DNA of 64,000 nucleotides from Actibacterium atlanticum (GCF_000671395.1 NZ_AQQY01000005.1:211794-275793), one strand, 5' to 3'; positions 53,173 to 62,223 are shown, counted from the stretch's first letter. Program-made: numbers and translations. The notes: a model not told the origin generated them from the letters alone.

Positions 53173-54528
53173 ATGCTGCTGGATATGATCGCGGCGCGCG
53201 GCGACACTCAAACCATCTCTGATACCCGGGCGCAAATGGGGTATGGCGAACTGGCGGCGCTTGCGGCCCGCCTGCAATCCGCGCTGCCCAAAGATCAACA
53301 CAGCTGCCTTGGCCTTGTCCCTGAAAACACCCTTGAAGGGGTCTCGCTTTTGCTGGCGGCGCTGGACGCGGGCCTGCCCACTGCGCTGATCGCGCCGGGC
53401 CAGAACCTGCACCAGCGGCTGCCGCCCTTTTGCAACCATCTCGTGACCTCGACAGGCGCGGCACAGCCCCCCGAAATAAAGCGGCTTGAGCAGGCCGGAA
53501 ACACGGCCGATCCCGAGCGCTTTTATGTGGCAACCTCTGGCAGCACCGGCGCCCCCAAGTGGCTGGTTCATGACACCGCGCGCCTGATCCGCAACGCCCA
53601 ATCTGCCGGCAAGCGATTGGGCCATACCCCGCAACGGCGTATCCTGATTCCTGTCCCGATCCACCACATGTTCGGGCTGGGAGCGGCGTTGATCCCTGCA
53701 TTGTTGACCGGGGCCTCTATCCATCTTGTGCAACGGGGCAATCCGCTTGAGGTCTTCGGGGCCGAACGCGACTTTGACCCGAATTTCGCCTATTTCGTAC
53801 CCAGTCAGGTGCGCTCAATTCTGGCGATGCGTCGGCGTCCACGCCCCTATGCGGGCCTGTGTATTGCAGGGGATAAACTGTCCCCCGAAGAGGCCGCGCG
53901 CTGCGAAAATCTGCATGGCCCGGTTCTGAGCCTCTATGGGTCCAGTGAAACGGGGGTAACCGCGGCCAATGACCCCTCAGACACTGCCGACATCCGACAC
54001 CAGAGCGCCGGTCGCCTGCTTCCGGGTGTTAGGCTCGGCGATGATCCGCAAGACCCTGAGCAGCCATTTCCCCTGCGATTGCGTCATCCCGATATGTGCC
54101 TTGGCATCGCGGGCAGCGATGGCGCGGTAGCCAACAAACAACCCGACGTGCACGAAACAGGCGACATCGCCCTACTTTTGCCGGGGGGGCAACTGCGTAT
54201 CATCGGACGCAGGGATCACGCGCTTAAACGGGATGGGCTGCTGGTGCATCTCAGTGATATCGAAGCCAGTATTGCGCAGTGCGCAGGCGTGGCCGACACC
54301 GTTGTCGTGGTGTCAGGGCAATCGCGGCGCGGCGATGGGCTGGTGGCGTTTTACACGCCCAAACCACGCGCGGCGCTGATTTGCGAAGATTTGCGCCGTC
54401 ATTGCATCGACACCTTGCCCAGCCGCGCGGTGCCGGATCGTTTCATACAACTGGATGCATTGCCCCGTCTTGCATCAGGCAAACCAGACCGCCCGGCGCT
54501 GGTTGAACTGGCGCGGCGCGAGAGTTGA
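53173..54528 (+). CDS. Free-standing adenylate-forming enzyme (AMP-ligase)
   Basis: About 451 residues from ATG 53173; GTG 53140 would add eleven residues. Adenylation core motifs are clear: FYVATSGSTGAPKWLVHD (A3), LSLYGSSETG (A5), VHETGDIALL (A7), IGRRDHALKRDGLLVHLSDIEASI (A8), and the late Lys in LPRLASGKPDR (A10). It activates a carboxylic acid as acyl-AMP, most likely for loading onto the carrier protein encoded next. The chain is shorter than acyl-CoA synthetases, by an N-terminal reduction. It is divergent from the dehydrogenase gene. Confidence 0.88.
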   Translation: MLLDMIAARGDTQTISDTRAQMGYGELAALAARLQSALPKDQHSCLGLVPENTLEGVSLLLAALDAGLPTALIAPGQNLHQRLPPFCNHLVTSTGAAQPPEIKRLEQAGNTADPERFYVATSGSTGAPKWLVHDTARLIRNAQSAGKRLGHTPQRRILIPVPIHHMFGLGAALIPALLTGASIHLVQRGNPLEVFGAERDFDPNFAYFVPSQVRSILAMRRRPRPYAGLCIAGDKLSPEEAARCENLHGPVLSLYGSSETGVTAANDPSDTADIRHQSAGRLLPGVRLGDDPQDPEQPFPLRLRHPDMCLGIAGSDGAVANKQPDVHETGDIALLLPGGQLRIIGRRDHALKRDGLLVHLSDIEASIAQCAGVADTVVVVSGQSRRGDGLVAFYTPKPRAALICEDLRRHCIDTLPSRAVPDRFIQLDALPRLASGKPDRPALVELARRES

Positions 54529-54593
54529 CCCGTTTCTGGGGATGCGCAACAGTGACAGATATTGATGCGCGGCGACCTAAGGATTTCAAACCA

Positions 54594-54857
54594 ATGCGAC
54601 AGGCGATTTTGGATGCGATGAAGGGCATTATTAACAACGATCTCGAAGCCCGTATCACCGACATTAAGCTGACCGCGCAAACCCCGTTTTTTGAAGGCGG
54701 GCTGGAGCTGGATTCTTTCGCCGTTGTCGAACTGATCAGCCATATCGAAGAACGATACGACATAGAATTTTCGGATGCCGACTTTCTGCCTGAAAACTTC
54801 AAGGATCTCGACACATTTGCCGCGGTGGTTCAGGGCTACGTCGAACAATCCGCATAG
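54594..54857 (+). CDS. Acyl carrier protein
   Basis: 87 residues from ATG 54594, with AAGGA ten bases before it. The phosphopantetheine serine lies in GGLELDSFAVVELISHIEERYDIEF, the typical D-S-F/L-x3-E-L site, and the remaining helices fit an ACP. It follows the AMP-ligase and precedes a sulfotransferase, so the ligase product is probably held on it as thioester. It is separate from fatty acid synthesis ACP genes. Confidence 0.88.
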   Translation: MRQAILDAMKGIINNDLEARITDIKLTAQTPFFEGGLELDSFAVVELISHIEERYDIEFSDADFLPENFKDLDTFAAVVQGYVEQSA

Positions 54858-54864
54858 GCGCGTC

Positions 54865-55974
54865 ATGTCGCGACAGGTTTTCCCAACGGCCAAGGCGACA
54901 CCTGCCCCGTTTGGGCGCTTGGCTCCGGGGGGTTCTGGCGCGGCGCCGCTGTTTGATCCAACCCGGCTTTTGGACGTTGCAAAGGACCGGCTGGGGGGCA
55001 GTGTGCCACTTGATCAGGTTGCGCAGCAGGGCTTTGAACTGTTGTGCGCAGACTTGGAAGCCGCCGCGCCAAGCCTCAGCTTCACCGGCAAAAAGCTGGT
55101 TCAAAACGCGGTGCTGGACGCTCTGGTCAAACGGGGCTGGGCCTTGTCCCGCCCGCCTCAGGCGCCAGAAATTTCCCGCCCGATCTTCATCCTCTCACCC
55201 TATCGCAGCGCGACAACATTTTTGCACCGCGTGTTGGGTCAGGATCCAAGATTGCGTGCCCCCAAAACCTGGGAGGTCGCCGTTGCGCCCGTCGGCCCAA
55301 ACGGAACATTGTCCAAGGCCGAGCGGGTCGCGCTTGTGGATCTCTTTATTCGGCAGACCAATAAAATGTCGCCGAAACTGTCAGCGCTGCATCCCACAGA
55401 TGCCCAAAGCCCCGAAGAATGCGCCGGGTTTCTTGAAACGTCTTTCGCCTCTGCTTCATTTCTGTTTCTGGCCCCGCTTGAAACCTATCTGAACTGGCTG
55501 GGCGGATTGGGCTTGGCACAAATGCAGACCGCCTATCAGGCTTATGATGCCTGTCTGCGCAGCCTCCCCCCAACGGACCAGCGCTGGGTGCTGAAATGCC
55601 CGACCCATTTATGGGGGGCCGAGGGGTTGATGCAGGTCTATCCCGACGCGCAGTTCATTCGCATCAAACGCCCGGCGCAAGACTCGATCGCCTCTTACAG
55701 CAGCCTCGTTCAGGCCAATCATGACATCTATGCCCGACGCAGCGATCCGGCACGGGTTCACGAAATAAGCGCGCACGCTTTCAATCAGGGTATGGCGCGC
55801 TTTGAAAAAGCGGCGCCCACGATACCGCGCGATCAGGTGCTGGAACTGCAGTTCGAGTCGATGCGCGCCAGCCCCCTGGAACAGATGCGGATCGTATATG
55901 ATTGGCTTGGTTTGGCACTGTCTGACGAAGACATTGCGCGCCTGCAGGGCGCAATCGCAGCACAGCCTAAATAG
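54865..55974 (+). CDS. Sulfotransferase family protein
   Basis: 369 residues from ATG 54865, seven bases behind the ACP gene. PAPS-binding loop: RPIFILSPYRSATTFLHRVLGQDPRLRAPKTWEV (5'-PSB); 3'-PB region: YPDAQFIRIKRPAQDSIASYSSLVQAN. A preceding domain of about 100 residues and WVLKCPTHLWGAEGLMQVYPDA are as in the sulfotransferase 3-type family. It may place sulfate on a hydroxyl of a carrier-bound acyl chain or on another acceptor. Transcribed with the AMP-ligase and ACP genes. Confidence 0.88.
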   Translation: MSRQVFPTAKATPAPFGRLAPGGSGAAPLFDPTRLLDVAKDRLGGSVPLDQVAQQGFELLCADLEAAAPSLSFTGKKLVQNAVLDALVKRGWALSRPPQAPEISRPIFILSPYRSATTFLHRVLGQDPRLRAPKTWEVAVAPVGPNGTLSKAERVALVDLFIRQTNKMSPKLSALHPTDAQSPEECAGFLETSFASASFLFLAPLETYLNWLGGLGLAQMQTAYQAYDACLRSLPPTDQRWVLKCPTHLWGAEGLMQVYPDAQFIRIKRPAQDSIASYSSLVQANHDIYARRSDPARVHEISAHAFNQGMARFEKAAPTIPRDQVLELQFESMRASPLEQMRIVYDWLGLALSDEDIARLQGAIAAQPK

Positions 55975-55982
55975 GGCTGCTC

Positions 55983-56654
55983 TTACCCGCCCGAGGCCGG
56001 AGCGCTATCGACTGCTCGATAAGGCGGAAAGATATCACGCAGCTGGTTGCGCTCAAGCTTACGGATCATAACCCAATGACCGTCTGGCTCGTCCTCGGGC
56101 GAGGGCACCAGCTTGACCCGATCACTTTGCCCAAGCTGCGTCGCAAAATAGGTGTCGCGCTCATGCCGCGTGTCGTAGAAGACGTTGATCTTGGTGTGTG
56201 ACGGAGCCTGTTCAATGGCGTCCATCAGGATCGTCAGACGATTCAGCCCTGATGGCGCAAAGGCAAACACCTCGTCGACGCCCAGCTTGCAGCCAAAATA
56301 AATGGCGGCATAGGCCCCGGCCGAATTGCCCACGGTATAGGCCTCGCGGATATGAGGGGCTTTGCGCAGATAATTGTAAATCCATTCGGTCAGCAACTCG
56401 CTGGACGAGATATCACTGCTGACACCACGTTCATAAAACGTGTCATAGGGGTCGCGCAGCACCATGGTGTTGCGATCCGAAATACCGCTGTTGCGCAGAA
56501 AGTCAGGCGCGGCACTCATATAGTCGCGCCAGAGCCCGGCGAACATCATAAACTGCTGTGCGCATTTCTTGCGTTTGAGCGTTGCGATATTGCCCTCATG
56601 TGAAAGCGCGCGCTTGGTTGGACTGGTCACCACAAGCTCCCTGCTTCTGACCAC
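55983..56654 (-). CDS. Small alpha/beta-hydrolase-like protein
   Basis: 223 residues. The elbow AYTVGNSAGAYAAIYFGCKLGVDEVFAFAP carries G-N-S-A-G with the nucleophile Ser (about 115); INVFYDTRHERD may give the acid and PEDEPDGHWVMI the histidine. There is no signal peptide. The N-terminus (KRALSHEGNIATLKRKK, then FAGLWRDYMSAAPDFLRNSGI) is not a known domain. Convergent with the sulfotransferase gene, nine bases apart. It could release a product from the carrier protein as a thioesterase; this is inference. Confidence 0.65.
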   Translation of the reverse strand: MVRSRELVVTSPTKRALSHEGNIATLKRKKCAQQFMMFAGLWRDYMSAAPDFLRNSGISDRNTMVLRDPYDTFYERGVSSDISSSELLTEWIYNYLRKAPHIREAYTVGNSAGAYAAIYFGCKLGVDEVFAFAPSGLNRLTILMDAIEQAPSHTKINVFYDTRHERDTYFATQLGQSDRVKLVPSPEDEPDGHWVMIRKLERNQLRDIFPPYRAVDSAPASGG

Positions 56655-56755
56655 GAAATAAGTTTAACACAATGTTGCCCGACACCTTAGGCAAGGACCA
56701 ACGGCTCAGGCAACCGTCTTCCTTGTATGGGCGATGGGTCCGGCGTGGCCGGGGG

Positions 56756-57529
56756 TCAGGTCGAAAACTGCCGCCGCTTGGCCGAGCGCGCCTCGCGGCG
56801 GGCCTTTTCCTGACCGACCCGGAAACTTTGTTCAACAAAATCCATGTGATCGCGTGCGGCGGCTTCGGCGGCATCTGGGTCTTCGGCGATGATCGCGTCG
56901 ACCAGCGTTTTGTGTTGTGCCAGCAGTTTCGTACCCGCCCCATCCAGAGACCGCAGGTACCGCCGGTTATAGAAAACTCCCTGCCGCGTCAGATCATAGA
57001 CTGACGCCATCATATGGATCAGCGTGGTGTTCTGACTGGCATCCACGATCGCGCTGTGCAGACGAATGTCAGCCTCTTGCGAGGCTTCGTGATCGTCTTT
57101 TTCCCAAGCTTGCTCCATGTCGGCGATGATGTCGCCCAGACGGGCTTTGTCAGACGTGGTCGCCCGTTCTGCCGCCAGCCGCGCGGCAAAAGCTTCCTGC
57201 GCACGGCGATATTCCAGATAGTCGTAAAATGCTTCACCGTGGCGGGCATAAAGCGCCAGCAGGGCAGGGGCCATGGCGCGACCTGTCAGGTTGGCGATAA
57301 ACGTGCCTTCACCGTGGCGCACGTTTACAAGGCCTCGGTTTTCCAGCGTTTGCAGCGCCTCGCGCAGCTTGGGGCGCGACACGCCCATCACCTCGGACAG
57401 CTCGCGTTCAGAGGGCAGTTTGCGCCCCTCTTTCAGGATGCCGTCAACGATCATTGTCTCGATTTGCTCGACAACAGCTTCGGCGATTGATTCGTGGCCG
57501 ATGGGTTCAAATGGGCTTGAGTCAGTCAT
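56756..57529 (-). CDS. GntR-family regulator, FadR subfamily (LldR/PdhR-like)
   Basis: 257 residues. GntR winged helix (about 12-80; GILKEGRKLPSERELSEVMGVSRPKLREALQTLENRGLVNVRHGEGTFI) and an all-helical FCD effector domain (about 95-240; RRAQEAFAARLAAERA, then DIRLHSAIVDASQNTTLIHMM, with the Asp-His-His-His metal set partly visible). It is divergent from the lactate operon, and a GntR-type operator lies between them, so it most likely represses that operon in the absence of lactate. Confidence 0.9.
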   Translation of the reverse strand: MTDSSPFEPIGHESIAEAVVEQIETMIVDGILKEGRKLPSERELSEVMGVSRPKLREALQTLENRGLVNVRHGEGTFIANLTGRAMAPALLALYARHGEAFYDYLEYRRAQEAFAARLAAERATTSDKARLGDIIADMEQAWEKDDHEASQEADIRLHSAIVDASQNTTLIHMMASVYDLTRQGVFYNRRYLRSLDGAGTKLLAQHKTLVDAIIAEDPDAAEAAARDHMDFVEQSFRVGQEKARREARSAKRRQFST

Positions 57530-57772
57530 GGTTGGGGCGACGGTAGCACAGGTTGATATCTTTTCGGTTGTCTTTTTATTTTACCACCTGAAGGGCTGGG
57601 GGCAACTCGAAACTACCCAAAAATACGGATGCGTCAAATTTTATATCCCTATGAAAATAATGATACTTCTAAAAAAACCCTGACATTGATCCAGTTTTTC
57701 CTGCTCTTAAAGCGCACTTAGAAACCTCATCTTTTGCGACCAGAGGTAAATTAAATTATTGACCGATTATAC

Positions 57773-57791
57773 TGGTAAACAATAGTTACCA
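57773..57791. promoter_or_regulatory. Probable GntR/LldR operator of the lactate operon
   Basis: TGGTAA (57773-57778) and TTACCA (57786-57791) form an inverted repeat around ACAATAG, the TGGT...ACCA pattern used by FadR-type regulators. A TATACT box (57768-57773) touches it, so binding would block the promoter. A related half-site TTTTACCACC lies near 57575, beside the regulator gene. The rest of the gap 57530-57839 is AT-rich without genes. Confidence 0.65.
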
Positions 57792-57839
57792 CGTCGAGCG
57801 CCAACTCCCTTTGGCGTCTGTCACTCTGGAGGAGACATT

Positions 57840-58892
57840 ATGAAAAAGACCCTATCAACGATTGCTGCCGCTGCTGCTCTGCTGGCCGCGCCCGCGGCAA
57901 TGGCCGCCGACAAGATTCTGCTGAAAACCCCGATTGCATTTTCCACCGCGCTGCCCGGGCTGGGCTCGCCCATTCCGCGCGTGGCTGAGCAGCTGGACCT
58001 GATGTCCGGCGGGACGCTGAAGATGAAAGTTTATGAACCGGGCAAGCTGGTTCCGCCGTTTGAAATCCTCGACGCCGTATCATCGGGCAAGATCAACTCG
58101 GGCTACACCACAGCTGGTTACTGGGCGGGTAAAATCCCGGCCGCGCCGCTGTTCTCGGCCGTGCCCTTTGGCCCCGAAGCGGGCGAATACATGGCGTGGC
58201 TCTACTATGGCAACGGCATGACCCTGTACCAAGAGATGTACGATCAAGCTGGCTATAACGTCAAAGTTATGCCCTGTGCGATCATCGCCCCGGAAACCTC
58301 GGGCTGGTTTGCTTCGGAAATCAACAGCCCCGAAGATCTGGACGGCCTGAAGATGCGCTTCTTCGGTCTGGGCGGCAAAGTCATGCAAAAGCTGGGCGTT
58401 GCCACCTCGTTGCTGCCGGGCGGTGAAATCTTCCCTGCGCTGGAAAAAGGCGCGATTGACGCGACTGAATTCTCGATGCCCGCCATCGACGCGCGTCTTG
58501 GTTTCCACAAACTGGTCAAGTTCAACTATTTCCCCGGCTGGCACCAGCAAGCCACGGTGTTTGAGCTGATGATCAACAAAGACGTCTGGAACGAAGCCAG
58601 CGACCAGCACAAGGCGATCATTGAAACCACCTGTAAGGCCTCCATGGCTGACAGCTTTGCTGAAGGCGAGGCCATTCAGCACGCAGCCCTGATCGACAAC
58701 GTTGAAAACAACGGTGTTCAGATCAAACAGTGGAACGAAGACATGCTGAACACCTTCCGTACCACGTGGGATGAAGTTGCCGCCGAAGAGGCCGCAAATG
58801 ACGCGTTCTTCGCCAAGGTTCTGGCGGATCTGACCGAGTTCCGCGATGGCTATGCCGTCTGGAAAGAGAACGCCTTCCTGCCGCGCAAGTAA
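57840..58892 (+). CDS. TRAP transporter binding protein, probably for lactate
   Basis: 350 residues. Sec signal (MKKTLSTIAAAAALLAAPAAMA-AD), then the DctP-fold of the branch with large insertions: TPIAFSTALPGLGSPIPRVAEQLDLMSGGTLKMKVYEPGKLVPPFEILDAVSSGKINSGYTTAGYW, then GLKMRFFGLGGKVMQKLGVATSLLPGGEIFPALEKGAIDATEFSMPAIDARLGFHK. This branch includes the calcium-lactate and alpha-keto acid binding proteins. Neighbouring lactate dehydrogenases point to lactate. GGAGGAG stands before the ATG. Confidence 0.9.
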   Translation: MKKTLSTIAAAAALLAAPAAMAADKILLKTPIAFSTALPGLGSPIPRVAEQLDLMSGGTLKMKVYEPGKLVPPFEILDAVSSGKINSGYTTAGYWAGKIPAAPLFSAVPFGPEAGEYMAWLYYGNGMTLYQEMYDQAGYNVKVMPCAIIAPETSGWFASEINSPEDLDGLKMRFFGLGGKVMQKLGVATSLLPGGEIFPALEKGAIDATEFSMPAIDARLGFHKLVKFNYFPGWHQQATVFELMINKDVWNEASDQHKAIIETTCKASMADSFAEGEAIQHAALIDNVENNGVQIKQWNEDMLNTFRTTWDEVAAEEAANDAFFAKVLADLTEFRDGYAVWKENAFLPRK

Positions 58893-58913
58893 GCCGCTTC
58901 AACCAACACCGAC

Positions 58914-58947
58914 CTGCGGGGGGCACCCGTCCCCCGCAGCTTTTTTT
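58914..58947 (+). terminator. Hairpin with T-tract between the binding-protein and membrane-protein genes
   Basis: CTGCGGGGG and CCCCCGCAG pair over 9 bp around GCACCCGT and are followed by CTTTTTTT. Lying inside the operon, it is probably a partial terminator that yields more binding protein than transporter, and it may also stabilise the upstream mRNA. Confidence 0.85.
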
Positions 58948-58995
58948 CAGCCTTCCCCGACGGGTCGAAGGCCGACATGACCTCAGGAGGAGACC

Positions 58996-61062
58996 ATGGC
59001 TGATCAGCTGTCGCAAAACGACGACCCGGTAGACATCTACGAACAGATCCAGGAACACGAAGACAAAGACCGCCAGAAAGCGGCCGTCGCACTGGATCAA
59101 ACCGTCAAGGCGATTGGTCACGTCGTGATGTGGGCCAACCTGCTGTTGGTGGCAGCGATCGTAGCACAGGTTTCCATGCGCTATGCGCTGAACCAGAACT
59201 ACCCCAAGCTGGATGAAATCCAGTGGCATTTCTATGGGCTGGTGACGATGATCGGCATTTCTTATGCCTTGGTCACCGACAGCCACGTACGGGTGGACCT
59301 GCTGCATATGCAGCTGTCGCGCCGCGCGCAGCGGATCATCGAGGTTCTGGGCATCCTGACCTTGTTGGTGCCCTTCCTCTATCTGATGGTCGATCAGGGC
59401 TATGACTATTTCTATGAAAGCTGGCGGGTGAATGAACGCTCGGACAGCCCGACCGGATTACCAGCGCGCTGGGCGCTGAAATCGGTGATCCCGATCAGCT
59501 TTATCCTGCTGGCTTTGGCCGCACTGGCGCGGCTGGTCCACGACATCCACGCGCTTGCCGCAAACCTTGAAGAGGAACGCCGGGGCCGGGGGCTGCGGAT
59601 GATTGCCTGGGCGCTGATCGGCTTTGGCGTGGTGGCCTTTGCGCTGACCTTCCTTGTGGAAACCACCGAGGAAAAGCTGGTCATCGCGATGTTCCTGACC
59701 TTCATCGCGCTTTTGTTCACCGGCTTTCCGGTGGCGTGGACGCTGGCCGGGGTTGGCGTGGCCTATTGCGGGCTGGCCTATCTGTTCGACAACGGCATGA
59801 TGAACTGGACCGGGCTCGAGGAAACCCTGACCGGGCTTGATTACCTGACACTGGGCGCCGTGGTGAACCGGGTCTATGCGACCATGTCGAATGCGGTTCT
59901 GGTGGCCCTGCCGATGTTTATCTTCATGGGGCTGATGCTGGATGAATCCGGCGTGGCGGAACGTCTGATGACGTCGATGCAGCGGCTGTTTGGCACGGTG
60001 CGCGGCGGTCTGGCGATCACCGTGACCCTGATTGGGATCATCCTTGCGGCCTCAACCGGTATCATCGGGGCGTCCGTCGTGCTGCTGGGTGTGTTGTCGC
60101 TGCCCTCGATGATGGAACAGAAATACAACCCGTCGCTGGCGGCAGGGGTGGTGTCGGCCTCGGGCACGCTGGGCATTCTGATCCCGCCGTCGATCATGCT
60201 GGTGATCATGGCCGATCAGATGGCCCTGTCCGTTGGCGATCTGTTCATGGCCGCGGTCTTCCCCGGTGTGATCATCGGCGGCCTGTACCTGACCTATATC
60301 TTCATCGTCGCACAGATCAAAAAGGATGTGGCCCCCGTGCCCGAGGGTGCAAAGGCCCCCGATTGGGATGCCGTCAAAGACGTGCTGATCGCGGTGCTGC
60401 CGACCCTTGCGCTGATCCTGGCGGTGCTTGGCTCGATCTTTGCGGGTCTGACCACCCCGACCGAGGCGTCGGGCGTTGGCGCGTTGGGGGCGACCTTGCT
60501 GGCGCTGGGCTATCGCAAGCTGACCCTGCGCAAGCTGATCAATGTGCTGAAATCCACCTTCAACACCACCGCTTATATCTTTGCGATCTTCCTTGGCGCG
60601 ACGGTGTTTTCCTATGTGCTGCGCGAACTGGGCGGCGATGCGTTGATCGAGGATATGATCCACGGCACCGGCCTTGGCCCCAATGGCACGGTGATCGTGA
60701 TTTTGGCGATCGTGTTCTTGCTTGGCTTCGTGCTGGACTGGATCGAGATCACCCTGATCGTGCTGCCGCTCATGCGTCCGATCATCAACGCGCTGGGCCT
60801 TGATATCCCCGGCTTTGGCGCGATTGATGAACCGGCACTCGTGTGGTTCGTGATCCTTGTGGCTGTGACCCTGCAAACCAGCTTTTTGACGCCACCGGTC
60901 GGCTTTGCCTTGTTCTATCTGAAAGGCGTCTGCCCGCCCGAGATCAAGCTGACCGACATTTACAAGGGCATCATCCCGTTTGTGCTGCTACAGTTGACCG
61001 GACTGGCGCTGGTTTTCCTGTGGCCTGCGCTGGCAACCTGGTTGCCATCTGTCGCCTACTGA
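58996..61062 (+). CDS. TRAP transporter fused DctQ-DctM membrane protein
   Basis: 688 residues. Residues about 35-200 are the DctQ part (QVSMRYALNQNYPKLDEIQWHFYGLVTMIGISYALVTDSHVRVDL), linked by two extra helices to the DctM part (about 230-680; GFPVAWTLAGVGVAYCGLAYL, then ASTGIIGASVVLLGVLSLPSMMEQKYNPSLAAGVVSASGTLGILIPPSIMLVI, GLTTPTEASGVGALGA and FLTPPVGFALFYLKG). The fusion is known for this TRAP branch. It imports the ligand of the upstream binding protein. AGGAGG precedes the ATG. Confidence 0.93.
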   Translation: MADQLSQNDDPVDIYEQIQEHEDKDRQKAAVALDQTVKAIGHVVMWANLLLVAAIVAQVSMRYALNQNYPKLDEIQWHFYGLVTMIGISYALVTDSHVRVDLLHMQLSRRAQRIIEVLGILTLLVPFLYLMVDQGYDYFYESWRVNERSDSPTGLPARWALKSVIPISFILLALAALARLVHDIHALAANLEEERRGRGLRMIAWALIGFGVVAFALTFLVETTEEKLVIAMFLTFIALLFTGFPVAWTLAGVGVAYCGLAYLFDNGMMNWTGLEETLTGLDYLTLGAVVNRVYATMSNAVLVALPMFIFMGLMLDESGVAERLMTSMQRLFGTVRGGLAITVTLIGIILAASTGIIGASVVLLGVLSLPSMMEQKYNPSLAAGVVSASGTLGILIPPSIMLVIMADQMALSVGDLFMAAVFPGVIIGGLYLTYIFIVAQIKKDVAPVPEGAKAPDWDAVKDVLIAVLPTLALILAVLGSIFAGLTTPTEASGVGALGATLLALGYRKLTLRKLINVLKSTFNTTAYIFAIFLGATVFSYVLRELGGDALIEDMIHGTGLGPNGTVIVILAIVFLLGFVLDWIEITLIVLPLMRPIINALGLDIPGFGAIDEPALVWFVILVAVTLQTSFLTPPVGFALFYLKGVCPPEIKLTDIYKGIIPFVLLQLTGLALVFLWPALATWLPSVAY

Positions 61063-61077
61063 TCGGAGCAAAATCAC

Positions 61078-62223
61078 ATGCGTCTGACCCATTGCCACAA
61101 CTTTCAGGACTTTCGCACCCTGGCGCGCAAGCGCCTGCCGGGCCCCATCTTTAACTATATAGATGGCGGCGCGGATGACGAGGTCACCCTGCGCCACAAC
61201 ACCGGCGCGTTTGAACGGTGCGATCTGGTGCCCTCGGTGCTGACCGGGGTGGATCAGGTCGATATGTCGGTGACGGTGATGGGGCAAAAGCTGGATATGC
61301 CGATCTATTGTTCGCCCACGGCGTTGCAGCGGCTGTTTCACCATCAGGGCGAACGTGCCGTGGCAGCAGCGGCCGAAAAACACGGCACCATGTTTGGGGT
61401 TTCGTCGCTGGGCACGGTCAGCCTTGAAGAAATGCGCCAAAAGCACAAAACGCCGCAGGTTTACCAGTTTTACTTTCACCGGGATCGCGGGTTGAACAAG
61501 GCGATGATGCAACGCGCCAAAGAGGCCGGGGTGGATGTGATGATGCTGACCGTCGACAGCATCACCGGCGGCAACCGCGAACGCGACAAACGCACCGGCT
61601 TTTCGATCCCATTCCGTCTGACCCTGGGCGGGATGATCCAGTTTGCGATCAAACCGATGTGGGGCATCAATTATGTGACCCATGAAAAATTCCGCCTGCC
61701 CCAGTTGGAAGACCACGTCGACATGGGCGGCGGCGCCAGCTCGATCGGCGGCTATTTCACCGAGATGCTGGACCCCTCGATGAACTGGGATGACGTCGCT
61801 GAAATGGTCCGCGATTGGGATGGTCAGTTCTGCCTCAAAGGCATCATGACCGTCGAAGACGCCAAACGCGCCGTGGAAATCGGCTGTACCGGCATCGTTT
61901 TGTCGAACCATGGCGGGCGACAATTGGATGGTTCGCGCACCCCGTTTGATCAGCTCAAAGAAGTGGTCGATGCCGTGGGTGACCAGATTGATGTGATCAT
62001 GGACAGCGGCATTCAGCGCGGCACCCATGTGCTCAAGGCGCTGTCTTTGGGTGCCAAAGCCGTGGGCGGCGGGCGGTTCTATCTTTATCCGCTGGCGGCG
62101 GCGGGGCAGGCGGGGGTCGACCGCGCGCTGGGCCTGATGCGCGAAGAGATTGAGCGCGGCATGAAGCTGATGGGGGTCACTTCCCTTGATCAACTGGGGC
62201 CTCAAAACCTACGCTTTCGCTAA
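61078..62223 (+). CDS. lldD: L-lactate dehydrogenase, FMN-dependent
   Basis: 381 residues, FMN-dependent alpha-hydroxy acid oxidase family. FNYIDGGADDEVTLRHN, MPIYCSPTALQRLFHHQGERAVAAAAEKHGTMFGVSSLGTVSLEE, the catalytic His in GIVLSNHGGRQLDGSRTPFD, and VIMDSGIQRGTHVLKALSLGAKAVGGGRFYLYPLAAAGQAG are all present. It oxidises L-lactate to pyruvate and passes electrons to the quinone pool or cytochrome c. Glycolate or mandelate use cannot be fully excluded; context favours lactate. Confidence 0.9.
   Translation: MRLTHCHNFQDFRTLARKRLPGPIFNYIDGGADDEVTLRHNTGAFERCDLVPSVLTGVDQVDMSVTVMGQKLDMPIYCSPTALQRLFHHQGERAVAAAAEKHGTMFGVSSLGTVSLEEMRQKHKTPQVYQFYFHRDRGLNKAMMQRAKEAGVDVMMLTVDSITGGNRERDKRTGFSIPFRLTLGGMIQFAIKPMWGINYVTHEKFRLPQLEDHVDMGGGASSIGGYFTEMLDPSMNWDDVAEMVRDWDGQFCLKGIMTVEDAKRAVEIGCTGIVLSNHGGRQLDGSRTPFDQLKEVVDAVGDQIDVIMDSGIQRGTHVLKALSLGAKAVGGGRFYLYPLAAAGQAGVDRALGLMREEIERGMKLMGVTSLDQLGPQNLRFR

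Noticed and set aside
60988..62205. 405-codon minus-strand frame opposite lldD
   Set aside because: Antisense shadow; the plus strand has the catalytic SNHGGRQLDG motif of lactate dehydrogenase.
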